From Symbiodinium natans (lineage: Eukaryota > Sar > Dinophyceae > Suessiales > Symbiodiniaceae), in the NCBI GenBank assembly GCA_905221605.1, contig CAJNDS010002136.1, positions 70,001-134,000 of the forward strand: DNA of 64,000 nt. Reading direction: 5' to 3'. The notes beneath the pieces were generated by a model. The model ran no database searches. It was not told the DNA's origin and worked only from the letters and a program-made list of their open reading frames with translations. Positions 1-10,831 of the stretch are shown here, piece by piece. Within the stretch, counting starts at the first letter, position 1, and each line of letters starts with the position of its first letter. A program made the translations under genes and the position numbers.

Positions 1-118
1 GTCTGAAGGGGCGGCAATTTTCAACGTCCCCTAAACCCTAAACCCTAAACCCTAAACCCTCAACCCTCAACCCTCAACCGTGGCAGGTCTCCTTTCAATC
101 CACACTGGCACGCGGAGC

Positions 119-3100
119 CTGTACTGCGATGCAGCCGCCTTGAGAAAAGCCGCCGACAAAGATCTTCTCCTGAGATGTTCGGAGATTAAGGTTTAGGGTT
201 TAGGGTTTAGGGTTTAGGGTTTAGGGTTTAGGGTTTAGGGTTTAGGGTTTAGGGTTTAGGTTGGGGCTGTGAGGGTGCAGGTTTTTTGCCTAGGCATGGA
301 ATCTCATGGGTAGCTCTTCTGCCAACGTGGGTTGCTGCTGCACATTGGCTTTACTTCCGACTGCCTATGATCCTCAGAACCTTCGAGCAAGCCGAGGGGA
401 TGCGGATCCTTTGTTTGAATCGGATCCCTGAAGCAGCTGAATCTTTGCTCTAGAGAGTTTGTTGAAGCGAGCTCTCCCGACGACGAGGGAGCTGGCGAAG
501 AAAGGCCACCACGTGATCATCACGAGCACGCAATGAACGACACATCCTTTGAGCCGGATGAATACCTCGGGCATAGACTCTATACTCTATACCCCGTCTA
601 GTGTGTATGAATCAATGAAGCTGTATAGTACTCCGAACATCTGACGCCTGAAGTTGCTAAACCCTAGTCCCTAAATCCCTAAATCCCTAAAACCCTAAAA
701 CCCCAAAACCCAAAAACCCTAAAACCCTAAAACCCTAAACCTCAAGTTGCAACTGAAGCTCACTCGGGATGCCACGAGCAATCTCCCGTCGGATCAGCAC
801 GTGGACCTTTGATGCCAAGGATGCAGGGCCTAAACCCTAAACCCTAAACCCTAAACTCTAAACCCTAAACCCCAAACCCTAAACTTACCCTGCCTGCCTG
901 GGACCCTCTTTGCTCACAGTCTAGTAGTATAGTTACCCTGAATTAGTAGGTATAACCCGAAATTGTGTAGGTAAAGAGGGTCCCAGGTAAGTCCTATGCA
1001 TTTGAGAGGCCTGCCGCTGTTTTTTGTCTTGGGGGGAAGCCCACGATCAGGCTCTACTTGGAGGTTCATGGTACTTACTAAGAAACTATGACTGTACTTA
1101 GAACTGTACTTATAACCATATTGGGGCACTTAAGGGGCTTGGACGTGGGGTAGAAGTGCAGCTATGATTGGTTCATAATCACCATGAACATTCAAGTCGG
1201 ATCTTGCGCGCTTGAGTGCGTGCAACCTCTGGCTTGCCACTGCTGGAGGCCTACATTGGGGATTTACTGCCCCGATTCGACACGGGAAACGTGCATATTA
1301 TTGAGGGGTACCTTTTTGGGGGTCCTTATATCATCAGGGGAAATTTTACGCATATGGGGGGGTTTACTGTATATTAGGGGTACCTTTTTGGGGTCCTTCT
1401 ATTATAAGGGGATCCTCCTCTTTGGGGGTCTATTTTGGGGGTCTCCCTATTTTCGCACACCCCCATATAAGGGTTGGCAGACCCCCTGGCTGACCAATGT
1501 ATCGCATCAGTAGGGTTTAGGGTTCAGGGTTCAGGGTTCAGGGTTCAGGGTTTAGGGTTTAGGGTTTAGGGTTTAGGGTTTAGGGTTTAGGGTTTAGGGT
1601 TTAGGGTTTAGGGTTTAGGGTTTAGGGTTTAGGGTTTAGGGTTCGCATCAGGGCCAGGCCGCGTAGTCAATGCTTTCGCGCACGGCCTCCCCTCCAACCG
1701 ACGCGCCGCCCATCATTGCGGCGGCTGAGAACCAGGACCGCATTCCTGATTTGCAAGGGGCAACTGAGTCCCCCAAAAACAAGCCTCCCTTGGTCAAGCC
1801 CCCCCCCCCCCTGAACTCAAGCCCTCGGGTTCCTCGCATCTCATCTTCTGCATCCTACAGGTTTGCGGTTCGAAATATTGGGGTGAGTTTAGGCGGTGTT
1901 TGAGGCGTTGCTTAGGATGGTTTTACAAGGTTAGGATTTACCCAAATTCCTAAACCCTAAACCCTAAACCCTAAACCCTAAACCCTAAACCCTAAACCCC
2001 AAACCCCAAACCCAAAGACCGAACCGACCGAGCTGTCAAGGCTCCACTCAAAGCCGGTGCCGTGGGCAGTACGTAGCGCACCGAGGGCAGGCTCAGCAAG
2101 TTGGGCAGCTGGCTCACAAAGCCTCTGACAGTTCTGGGCTTAGCGTTTAGGGTTTAGGGTTGAGGGTTGAGGGTTGAGGGTTTAGGGCTTAGGGCTTAGG
2201 GTTTAGGGTTTAGGGTTTAGGGGTTAGGGTTTAGGGTTTAGGCTTTAGGGGTTAGGGTTCAGGAGCCTTTTGGGGGGTGGGGAAGAGGGTTTCGGGTAGT
2301 GGAGGTATGGATTACAGGCGAAGCGCCTGTACTTAGGATGTGGGATTGGAGGGATGGGAACATGTTGGAGTCGAAAGCTTGGGTTTTTTGCCGGAATCGT
2401 TCGTGATTCGGGTTCATCACACCGAGGGGGAAATACTCGGTGGTAGATAGCTCCTGTGCTTTCTCCTAAACATCCGAACCCTGACCCCTGGCCCGCAAAT
2501 CATACAGAGACGTTCATGAGAACCCCAATCAGGGAACCCCAAAAAATTCGTAGGAATATTTAGTAGGAACATACCCACCAGGGTCAATACATGCAATCCC
2601 CCTTTTGTGCTAAGAACAATCCTGGATGTTTTTTGTTTGGGGTTCCCATTAGGATCCTTTTAAGTCAGGGGCGTGAGATGCAGAGCAAGCACGAAGAGCT
2701 TGCCTCAGCCGGCAGTCTAAAAACCTATAACTACCATTTGCTTGAGAACCCCAAAAAATCAAAAGTCTTCCTTCTAAGGGCAATATATGGGGATTATGAT
2801 TTATTTGTTCATTTTTTGGGGGACCCTAAGCAAATTGTAGAACACGCCTCGGCCGGAGTCGCCAAAGCCATGCAGGAAGATGAAGACGCCATCTTCCTTC
2901 CTTAGCTTAGCTCTTGACAAACTTTCGTTTCGAACATCCCCAAATTATCCTTATCCTTTGTTCCGAAGAATTCAGAGTGAACCTACATAAGCCTCTCCCT
3001 TGACTCCGGATAAACCCTAAACCCTAAACCCTAAACCCTAAACCCTAAACCCTAAACCCTCAACCCTCAACCCTCAACCCTCAACCCTAAACCCTAAACC

Positions 3101-4685
3101 CTAACTAACGCCCGCGGGGGCTCTGGGCACTTGGCAGCTCCACCAGCTCGCCGAAGTGGGCGAAGCGCGTCCCGGCATCCCGGAGCTGAGGCATGGGCAC
3201 CACGATTCAGGGGAGGGGCGTTTAGGGTTTAGGGTTTAGGGTTTAGGGTTTAGGGTTTAGGGTTTAGGGCTTGGGGTTTAGGGTTTCGGGTCCCTGAAGG
3301 ATTCAGCGGCGGGGCGTAAGGCTCAGAAGCATGGGTTTAGGGTTTAGGGCTCATGGTCTAGGGTTTAGGGTTCAAGGTTCAGGGTTCCGGGTACAAACCC
3401 CAAAACCTTGAACCTTGAACCCTAAACTTAAACCCTAAACCCTAAACCCACGATTCTGGGGAGGGGCACAGTAATATAATACACACATATATATATATAT
3501 ATATATACCTATATATATATATATATCTATCTATCTATATATAGTATTTTATGTGTATATAGATATATTGTATGTATATTGTGTATGTATATGGGGTTTC
3601 CGATATCAGGGTACCTTATTGGGGTCCTTATTATAGGGGAATCCTACTATTCTCTGTTGATGCATGTATAGGTAGACGTGTATATTTACACATATATACG
3701 TGCTTTGCAGGTTTGTGGGAGCTTAGTGTTCACGTGTGCAAGGCCTAGGGGTTTGCAGTCGCAGGGCTTCAGGGTGTTTCGGGCTCGAGGCAAGTCAGAG
3801 CTGTAAAATTCATAAAATTACTCTGACCATGATCCTCTTGCACGACAAACATGTTCATGTTATTTGAGGGGGAGTTTGGGATTTGAGGCTTCATTTGGCG
3901 GTGCCTTGGGACCTAACCCGTAACCCTTAACCCTTAACCCTAAACCCTAAACCCTAAACCCTAAACCCTAAACCCTAAACCCTAAACCAGCACAAAGGGG
4001 CTGGATCCGACTGGGAGGCAGCAGCGGCTGACGGCTCGTCAGCCTCGCTGAGCTGAGCCCCCCCTGCCTTTAGGGTTTAGGGTTTAGGGTTTAGGGTTTA
4101 GGGTTTAGGGTTTAGGGTTTAGGGTTTAGGCTTCAGGAGACGATGCCCTGGTATCCCCAGTAGAATCAAGCGACTAAGGACCCTTATAAGGGACCTAAGG
4201 GGTTATTTGGGGGTTATTTAGAGGCTACTTCGGTATACAGGGACTATCTAAGGTATATAAGGGGTTATATAGGGGAATAAAGTTCAGGGTCCCTTCTAGG
4301 GGTCCCTCCTTAAACCCCTTATCAGAAGTGACCACACAGGGCAGAAGAAGCAGAAACATAATCAGGCTGATGCTCTTGGGGTACCCGATACAAGGTTTGC
4401 TGCACACGCCCCGGGCCCTTCCCCCCACCCCAGCAACCAACCTCCCCCCACCACCCAACCCAACCCAACAACGCCAACAACAACCACAACCCTACAACCC
4501 TCCTCCTCCGGAATTTTCGAAGGTTGCTTGGGCCAACCCTGGACCCCTAAACCCTGACCCCTGAACCCTAAACCCTGAACCCTAAACCCCAAACCCAAAC
4601 CCTGAACCCTCCAGCCTGCCTTCGGCAGATTGCTGGACATAGCCTCCTCTACGCGCGCGATGAGCTCTGACTTCTCAAAGCAATC
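119..4685 (-). CDS. Acyl-protein thioesterase/carboxylesterase-like gene, eight short exons, 3' end beyond the left edge
   Basis: This alpha/beta-hydrolase should cleave acyl esters, such as palmitoyl groups on proteins, in the cytosol. Exons in coding order are 4685-4620, 4052-4002, 3185-3112, 2900-2848, 2122-2045, 1745-1660, 806-762 and 169-119, and reading phase holds at all seven joins. They spell in turn an acidic helix DCFEKSELIARVEEA (SAP/ARMET-like), FLHGFGDSGRGF (oxyanion loop), VRYVLPTAP, SGMRSWF, LIRREIARGIPS and EKIFVGGFSQGG with the catalytic Ser. The order matches the family. The Asp and His of the triad would lie left of the window. Six donors are GC and two are GA (2044, 761); all acceptors are AG. 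Introns of 210-950 bases carry telomere tracts and foldback elements. The exon boundaries are my reading and await transcript proof; the family call is firm. The first exon was not found. Confidence 0.8.
191..260. repeat. Telomere-type tract (TTTAGGG)n
   Basis: About ten uninterrupted TTTAGGG units sit 21 bases from the thioesterase exon 119-169. With the opposite-orientation CCCTAAA tract near 657-750 it frames the intron between exons 169 and 762, so the two intron ends are complementary. Confidence 0.95.
657..885. repeat. Degenerate CCCTAAA tracts on both sides of a 45-base exon
   Basis: CCCTAAA-type repeats with many variants (CCCTAAAA, CCCAAAA) cover 657-750 and 830-885. The unique sequence between them holds the thioesterase exon 806-762. 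Both flanks have the same orientation, unlike most exons here. Confidence 0.85.
898..987. mobile_element. Short inverted-repeat element, single copy seen
   Basis: CCTGGGACCCTCTTT at 898-912 is repeated inverted as AAAGAGGGTCCCAGG at 973-987, giving a 90-bp MITE-like unit within a thioesterase intron. No second full copy was seen in the window. Confidence 0.55.
1299..1467. mobile_element. Family A inverted-repeat element, one full and one partial copy
   Basis: A full unit runs about 1355-1467, with a partial copy at 1299-1354. Family A is a 100-115 bp element. One end reads GGGGGTTTACGAAAATA and the other, inverted, GGGGGTTTCCGAAATTA. Inside are GGGGTACCTTATTGGGGTCC and a run like GGGAATCCTACTATTTGGGG. 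No coding capacity is visible, so it fits a MITE moved by an enzyme encoded elsewhere. Confidence 0.6.
1512..1642. repeat. Telomere-type tract (TTTAGGG)n, 131 bp
   Basis: It is near perfect except for TTCAGGG variants at the start. It ends 18 bases from the thioesterase exon 1660-1745 and is opposite in orientation to the CCCTAAA tract at 830-885 at the other end of the same intron. Confidence 0.95.
1949..2262. repeat. Inverted pair of telomere-type tracts around a thioesterase exon
   Basis: CCCTAAA repeats at 1949-2015 and TTTAGGG repeats at 2145-2262 (with TTGAGGG and GCTTAGGG variants) flank exon 2122-2045. The arrangement CCCTAAA - exon - TTTAGGG recurs across the window. Confidence 0.9.
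2731..2840. mobile_element. Family E inverted-repeat element next to a splice donor
   Basis: Family E units have ends like CTACTATTTGCTTAAGAACC (here CTACCATTTGCTTGAGAACC and an inverted GGACCCTAAGCAAATTGTAG), A/T-rich arms and a core like CCCTTATAAGGAAGA. On the coding strand this copy begins seven bases after the GC donor of the exon carrying HGFGDSG, so it forms the 5' part of that intron. Confidence 0.65.
3011..3390. repeat. Inverted telomere-type tracts around exon 3185-3112
   Basis: CCCTAAA repeats (3011-3104, partly CCCTCAA) lie 7 bases from one exon end. TTTAGGG repeats (3221-3290, then degenerate to 3390) lie about 35 bases from the other. The exon between is unique sequence and codes for the start of the hydrolase domain. 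Confidence 0.9.
3478..3650. repeat. TA-rich microsatellite followed by a truncated family A element
   Basis: 3478-3590 is (TA)n with TATC and TGTA interruptions. 3592-3650 matches one half of family A (GGGGTTTCCGATATC, GGTACCTTATTGGGGTCC). Both lie in the 816-base intron between exons 4002 and 3185. Confidence 0.7.
3920..4132. repeat. Inverted telomere-type tracts around exon 4052-4002
   Basis: CCCTAAA repeats at 3920-3988 and TTTAGGG at 4069-4132 stand 13 and 16 bases from a 51-base exon reading LSEADEPSAAAASQSDP. This is one of the tightest examples of tracts hugging an exon. Confidence 0.9.
4173..4325. mobile_element. Family G foldback element
   Basis: The unit starts GGACCCTTATAAGGGACCTAAGGGG and ends GGGTCCCTTCTAGGGGTCCCTCC, with several GGGGTTATATAGGGG-like motifs inside. 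A second copy is at 26056-26230, where its middle has become a TA microsatellite. Confidence 0.5.
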
Positions 4686-4902
4686 CTTGAGGCGATTGAA
4701 GGGGGCCCTTTAGAATCCAAAGGGCTCATACTTCAGAGCCCTTTAAAGAGGGTAAGGGACCACATGAAGGGCCCATGAACCTTCCCTTGAAGGACAACTC
4801 TTGCACATTACTGTCAATCTGAAACCCACCGACTCTCTGAGACTTAGGGGGTCTTGGGTCAAACCTAAGACCTGAACAGTTGTCAATTCGACCCGTGAAG
4901 CC

Positions 4903-4972
4903 GGGTTTAGGGTTTAGGGTTTAGGGTTTAGGGTTTAGGGTTTAGGGTTTAGGGTTTAGGGTTTAGGGTTTA
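4903..4972. repeat. Telomere-type tract (TTTAGGG)10
   Basis: This is a perfect tract in the intron upstream of thioesterase exon 4685-4620. The 200 bases between it and the exon hold an imperfect palindrome around GGGCCCTTTAGAATCCAAAGGGC (4699-4790). Confidence 0.9.
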
Positions 4973-5127
4973 AGGCGTGAAGCCCTGAAAATTTAGCCAA
5001 CAGGCATTATGGCGAACGCCTCGTTCGTCCAAATACCTGGCTGCTCAGACTTTTGAAGCACGTCTGACCGTGTCTGGTCATTCCTTACGGGGGACCTGCA
5101 CGTAAACCCGTTGTAAACAGAACTACA

Positions 5128-5236
5128 TGGGGCTTTCCAAAAACAGGGGAACCGCAACATACATCCCCAAATAGTAGGATTCCCTTTCGTAAGGACCCCA
5201 ATAAGGCACCCCCTAATTTCGGAAACACCCCCATAT
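5128..5236. mobile_element. Family A element, inverted copy
   Basis: It reads CCCCAAATAGTAGGATTCCC in the middle and CCCCCTAATTTCGGAAACACCCCC at its right end, the reverse complement of the copies at 39126 and 41434. The left arm has diverged. Confidence 0.6.
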
Positions 5237-5946
5237 CGCCGCCATGCCCATGGTGCGTTGATGAGCCGTGTTTTCATTTGGAATCTGGGGGTCCCGGTCG
5301 CTAGCGGCTTTGGAGTTTAGGGTTTAGGGTTATATATAGGGAAAAAAACGAAGATGAACCTTACTGAGCCTTACCGTCTGGCCATACCGCAGGAGTCTTA
5401 TCATCGCGCAGAGGGGGCCCTTCATAATTAGAAAAGGGTTCTGGGGCTGGTTTAGGGTTTAGGGCTTAGGGTTCAGGGTTTATTCTAGTATATAAAGGGA
5501 TTATAAGTGAACTATATTCCGACCCCTAAATTAGGGCTTGAAATTTTAAGTTTAAGTCGGTCTAAGGGCTTTCTTCGACCTTAGGTGCTTTTGAAGCAAA
5601 TTTCAGGGGCAGAGGTCCACACAGCGGAGCTGCCGGTGGGCATTCAGGGTTCATGCGGGTTTAGGGTTTAGGGTTTAGGGTTTAGGGTTTAGGGTTTAGG
5701 GTTTAGGGTTTAGGGTAAGTTTAGGGTTCTCTGGGGCATTCGCGGGTGTGCTTTGTCTGCAGAGCCATTTGGGGGTTTAACCGAAAATGGGGGCACCCTT
5801 TTTGGGGGGGTCCCTTTAAGGGGATTCTATTCTATTTGGGGGATAAAGGTGGCTTGAGGTGTAGGACCTGTAGGACTTGTCGGCTCCCAGCCTATCATCA
5901 TAGTGACACCTGCTCGCAAGGACTGTTGTGTTGTTGTGTGCTGTTC

Positions 5947-6000
5947 CCAGCGACCGGCGCATTTCGCGCGGCGGCCAGGTGGCGACGTCTTCCAGCACAC
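5947..6000 (-). CDS. Probable upstream exon of the thioesterase-like gene
   Basis: The minus strand reads VLEDVATWPPREMRRSLG after an AG acceptor at 6001-6002 and before a possible GA donor at 5946-5945. In dinoflagellate proteins a PPREMRR-type helix often comes just before the DCFEKSEL motif, which starts the exon at 4685. The phases (1 here, 0 there) do not join directly, so a small exon between them is missing or a boundary is wrong. A telomere tract (6020-6048) lies just upstream. Confidence 0.4.
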
Positions 6001-6225
6001 CTCTGGGCTTTCTGGGGAGCAGGGTTTAGGGTTTAGGGTTTAGGGTTTTCTGGAGAGCAGGGCTTCTTCGTTGAAGGTGCCTGAAGATACCAAACACCCA
6101 AGGCAACACACAGAACCAAGGTTAATGCTGTGTTCCCAATGTTGCGTTGCTGCTTCTAACCTTAGAACAACGGATGATTGCCCGGCAACCTGCAACTGAA
6201 TTGTACCTGTAGAGACGTTACATCT

Positions 6226-6325
6226 GGGATGTTCCCCCCTTATACTAACAGTCCTGAATGGGGATTATTCAGCCCCCTACTAGACTCCCTATTAAGGACT
6301 GCGAGTATAAGGGTGAACATCCCAA
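6226..6325. mobile_element. Family B palindromic element
   Basis: This is a nearly perfect 100-bp hairpin. The left arm GGGATGTTCCCCCCTTATAC and the right arm GTATAAGGGTGAACATCCC are complementary, continuing inward through AGTCC and AGGACT. Other copies are at 11574, 14130 and 24752, with half a copy at 61534. Confidence 0.7.
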
Positions 6326-7082
6326 TGTTACATGTACAACTGAGAGTCTAGCCGATTGCAGGTCTGACTTGCTGTGCAGAGACAATCCCGACAACGCTGA
6401 ATTTCTGAAGGCACGCTGTCCCAGCTGCTCTCCGAAGGACTCGGCAGAAAGCTCTTCCCCAACCCCCCCGCCCCCTCCCTCGAAGCATCTGCATAAAACC
6501 CTGAACCCCTAAACCCTAAATCCTAAACCCGAAGCCATAAAAGCAAACCGCAAGCCGAGAACCCAAAACATGGACCCTTCGAAACCGACGGAGTGCCTTG
6601 GGCGGTTCCTGCATGACGGAGGACGCCGGAGCTGAGTCGGCCTATCCGTCAAGGGTTTAGGGTTTAGGGTTTAGAGTTTACGGATTGAGGGTTGTCATGC
6701 AGATGTTCGTGTCTTAGCTGTTAGGTTTTAGGGTGTGGAGATGCAAGGGGTGAAAAGGTTTAGGTCCAGGCTCTACCCTGAACATGGACGATAAGAAATA
6801 CCAGCACCTGAAACCATCAACCCCGCAACCCCGATTGCCAACCCCCAAAGCCAGAACTTAACACAAAAACTTGCAAGTCTGAGCCTGAGCTTGAAGGGAG
6901 GGTTAGGGTTTGGGGTTTGGGGTTTGGGGTTTGGGGTTTAGGGTTTAGGGTTTAGGGTCTAGGATGGTTTAGGATGGGTTAGGGTTTAGGGCTTAGGGCT
7001 CACGTGAAGCTCCGGCCTGCAACTCGCGCACTGCCGACGAAGGCCCGGCCGAGCCTGTCCGCTTTTAAAAGGGACCCCTTTG

Positions 7083-7190
7083 ATTAGGGTTTAGGGTTTA
7101 GGGTTTAGGGTTTAGGGTTTAGGGTTTAGGGTTTAGGGTTTAGGGTTTAGGGTTTAGGGTTTAGGGTTTCGGGTTTAGGGTTTAGGGCTT
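7083..7190. repeat. Telomere-type tract (TTTAGGG)n, 108 bp
   Basis: About fifteen units, with one TTTCGGG variant, followed within 20 bases by a poly-C run (7206-7221). Confidence 0.95.
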
Positions 7191-7313
7191 AATGTTGACT
7201 TTCACATTAATAACCCCCCCCCCCCCCCCTTGGTTGATCAATCTTTTCGGCCAGGGCCTCCTCAATTGCATTCGCCTAAATCCTTGTAGGATTTTCCATT
7301 AGTTTTAGTATAG

Positions 7314-7314
<1 letters not shown>

Positions 7315-7394
<80 letters not shown>

Positions 7395-7395
7395 T

Positions 7396-7484
<89 letters not shown>

Positions 7485-7507
7485 GTAGTAGTAGGAGTAG
7501 TAGTAGT
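7315..7507. repeat. (TAG)n trinucleotide microsatellite
   Basis: About 190 bp of TAG/AGT repeats with a few ATT and GGA interruptions. It has no coding context; both strands are full of stops or Ser/Leu/Tyr runs. Confidence 0.95.
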
Positions 7508-8714
7508 GGTGGTTTGGGGGGTTAAGGGTTTTAGGGTTGAGGGTTTAATTAGTCAGGGTTGGGCTTAGGGCTTGAAACTCCCCAGAAAAGTTGGGGGAGA
7601 CTGTTGGATGTGTTTTTGGGCAAGGCGGACTGGTGGTCTGAACCAGCTGATGGTGACTGGCTGGTGCTTAGTAGGTATTGAGTAGAATCCCTGAAAGGGT
7701 ATATAGGGCCCTCATTTCCTCATTCCCTACTAAGAACCACAGGGATGATGTCGGGTTGTGGCCGGAAATCATATCAACTTCAGGCTCCCACAAGCATCGG
7801 CTCTATTCGCCTCGGCTTCCTGCCGAGAAGCGTCTGAACAAGCAGACCCGGATCGGGCCTCCCCTAACCCAACCCTTCCCCCCATCCAAATTTTTTTTTC
7901 TTCATGGCGTGGAGGGTCCGGACTCACTGAGAACCACCCCCCACCCCCCCCCCCCCCCCCCACCCCCCCACCCCCCCCCCCCCTCCACCCCACCCCCCTT
8001 TCCTGTCACAATTATCCCTTGACCCTCATAAAACCCCCCTTGTACCCCCCAATGTTAAATATTCCCATACACTATATCTTAACTGTACTGGCAGTGGTGA
8101 ATGTTAGGGGGTTGGGAGGGGGTAGTAGTAACGGGAGTGGATTAATTAGTCGTCAACTACAAAAAGGCCAAAGCCAATTCCTTCAGCGGCTGCAAGAGAA
8201 AACTATCCGAAATCCCCTGTTTTGAGAGTGTACGCAGTACCCAGAAGCAACATATACCATAAGGGGCTCTACACTCTATTCCGCAGCAATTTATCACACA
8301 GCCTTCTTAAAGGCAATTTATGGCTGACAGCCGTCGCTGCATGCCTGCTCTAAGAATTGCTGGTCGTTGACTGCGCTAACGGTCCTGTGAGGTCGTGCTT
8401 GCGATTCACGTAACGAATTTATAGGTCTGGCTACAGTCAGGGAGTGTCGACTCAAGTATGTAATTCATGTCGCACATAACCACGGTACCGCCTGATTTCA
8501 AATCCAGAGCGCTTTGACTTTGAGAACAGGACGAATGGCGCGCAGTAGCAGTCCCTTGTGGTGCTGGGGCTGCCTGAAGCTCAACAGCATCGTGGACAGC
8601 AGCACCAAGGCAGCTGTGAGGGGACCTAACACGCCACGGCGTGCTGACAGGCCCATGGCTCTAGAAGGGGGGGGCGGAAGTTCGGAAGGCTGCTTGGGCT
8701 TTCGAAAGGGTGCA

Positions 8715-8778
8715 TAAACCCTAAACCCTAAACCCTAAACCCTAAACCCTAAACCCTAAACCCTAAACCCTAAACCCT
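8715..8778. repeat. Telomere-type tract (CCCTAAA)9
   Basis: A perfect tract separating unique sequence 8514-8710 from the unassigned stretch 8790-9850. Confidence 0.95.
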
Positions 8779-10831
8779 GCAGGGCTTAGAGGGTCGGGTG
8801 CTCCAGGGGTGCTGAGGGTTTCAGGTGGACTCCTAGGACCTTCGGCTGCGTGGTGCGGTATGAGAACTACGTCTCAACTTGGGACGCACCTCTTCACGTG
8901 GTCTCATGGCAGGACATGGCAGAGACATGCCATTTCTGAGCCAGAAAAGCTGAAGAGTCCATATCTTGACCCATTCCCCGCAATACTGACCCACCACCCT
9001 AATAATAATAATAACAATAATAATAATAAAATCGGCATATCCTTCGGCTTGACACAGCTCAAGATCAAAGCTGCTTGACTCCACAGCCGGACCCATGGGT
9101 TTGTTCTTTTTCTCCTTCACGGGCGGTTTGGAGTCAAAGTAGAATCTTCTTGAAGGCGCAATCTAAGCCCCAACGCCCGAGCACGTGGAAGCAACGAACG
9201 GGCTCATGCATCCTAGTACCCATTTAGGCCTTTCTAGATTCTAGGCTTGGTGCAAGGTAGAAAGGTGGAATTTGGGAATGAGATGTGCGGTGAGGGTCTC
9301 TGCGTTGCCCTGAAGGGCTTGCTATGTAGTTGAAAGCCCTGACGCGAATGGACCCTGACGCAGGCGATGAAACGCCAGCTAGAGGAATCTAGATTCGATG
9401 CCTCCCGGCCAGATTCTACTGGCACAAACTTTCGCGGAAGCACCCCCGAGTCATCAGGGTGGGTCTGAGTGCTAGGCTGCCGCATGACTGCAATGGACAC
9501 GGATCGAGCCTTGCACGACTAGTCTGTCTTAAGTCTTAAGCCGTAAGGGCTTTAGATTTTTCGGCTGTGACACTAGGATTTTTGGACTCCTGTATTCAAT
9601 CTGCAAAGGGTTCAGAGATAGAAGTACTCTAAGCTTCCCCAGCTCGGGGTTTCCGACCCTCCCTGCATTCAGGACTCTTCCCCTCTTCCCCGAGCACACG
9701 AAGCTTTAAGGTGTCTCAACTCGTCTCAACTTTCAGAGACGCGCAAGAAGCTGCAGAACCTCTTCGCCCCACACTCTTAGTCTCTGCATCCTACATTCGG
9801 CGCGAAGCAGACAGTCTAGCCCCAAGAGGGCTCAAGGGGCATGCACACCACTTTAAGGGTTAAGGGTTTAGGGTTTAGGGCTTAGGGCACAGCAACCAAT
9901 GGTTCATGTCTGAACTTGCCGAGGGGCAACAGCACAGTCTCTGCAGCTGCTGATGCTTTACCTGGAGATTGAGCCCACAACTGCGTTCACCTTGCAGTGC
10001 TGCGAAGCCTTCGCCAGCTGCTCAGGCAAGCACGCAACATGCACATCATTTTGTGTACCTGAACCTTGGACGACTGCAGCGGGGAAACCGAGGCGATCGA
10101 GAACAGAATCCCAAGACGAAACCTCGAGTTTGAACAAAGAGCTGTATACTGAGACCCTAAGCCCTAAACCCCAAACCCTAAACCCTGCTAAACCCTTAAC
10201 ATACCTCTGCAGTCCTCAAAGCATGAGCTTGGAAAGGCTGATTCGAGGTGACCAGGGGATGTTTGGCGACTTCCGGGTTTAGGGCCGGAGCCTGTGGGCT
10301 TGCCCACGGTGAGCTAAGGGCTCAGGCACCTTAAGTCCTACAGTGCCCTATGCTACACCTTTGGGGTTTGGGGTTTAGGGTTGAAGGTTTAGGGTTTAGG
10401 GTTTAGGGTTGAGGGTTGAGGGTTGAGGGTTGAGGGCCCTATGCTATACCTTGGGTCTTAAAATCCCAGGGAAAAGACTGCCCCCCACAGGATCTAAACA
10501 AACTCCAATGCCCCAATCTGGGGGCCTTAAGCTCGCGACTGCCTGTCGGGTTAGTATGGGTTGGGGGGAGCTAGCCCAAAAACCCAAAACCCTAACTAAA
10601 CCATGAGTAACCCTCAGCTCTTGTACTTTTGGAGTGGGAGTGTGGCAGGGCGTGCCTCCCTAAACCCTATAAACTCTATAAACCCTATGAACCCTAAGCT
10701 ATAAACCCTAAACCCTGAACCCTGAACCCTAAACCCTAATCCCTAAACCCTAAACACTAAACCCTAAACCCGAAACCCTGTTTTTTTCCACGGGCGGTCT
10801 GATGAAGCAGTGCCTCGGTCCTGCGCCGGCC

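Larger units (their letters stand above)
6050..10830. other. Region between the thioesterase-like gene and RPL38
   Basis: About 4.8 kb with no gene I can name. It holds telomere tracts (6654-6690, 6900-6990, 7083-7190, 8715-8778, 9855-9885, 10155-10200, 10370-10440, 10660-10780), a TAG microsatellite, poly-C runs, one family B element and unassigned unique sequence at 8220-8710 and 8790-9850. The 5' end of the thioesterase gene and the RPL38 polyadenylation region must lie at its two sides. Confidence 0.6.

Noticed and set aside
1..260. Chromosome end at the left edge
   Set aside because: Telomere repeats occur throughout in both orientations, and a conserved gene runs off the left edge.
1..4685. 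Fragments between telomere tracts as separate telomere-capped mini-molecules joined together
   Set aside because: Consecutive fragments encode successive parts of one protein in correct order and phase, so they are exons separated by introns.
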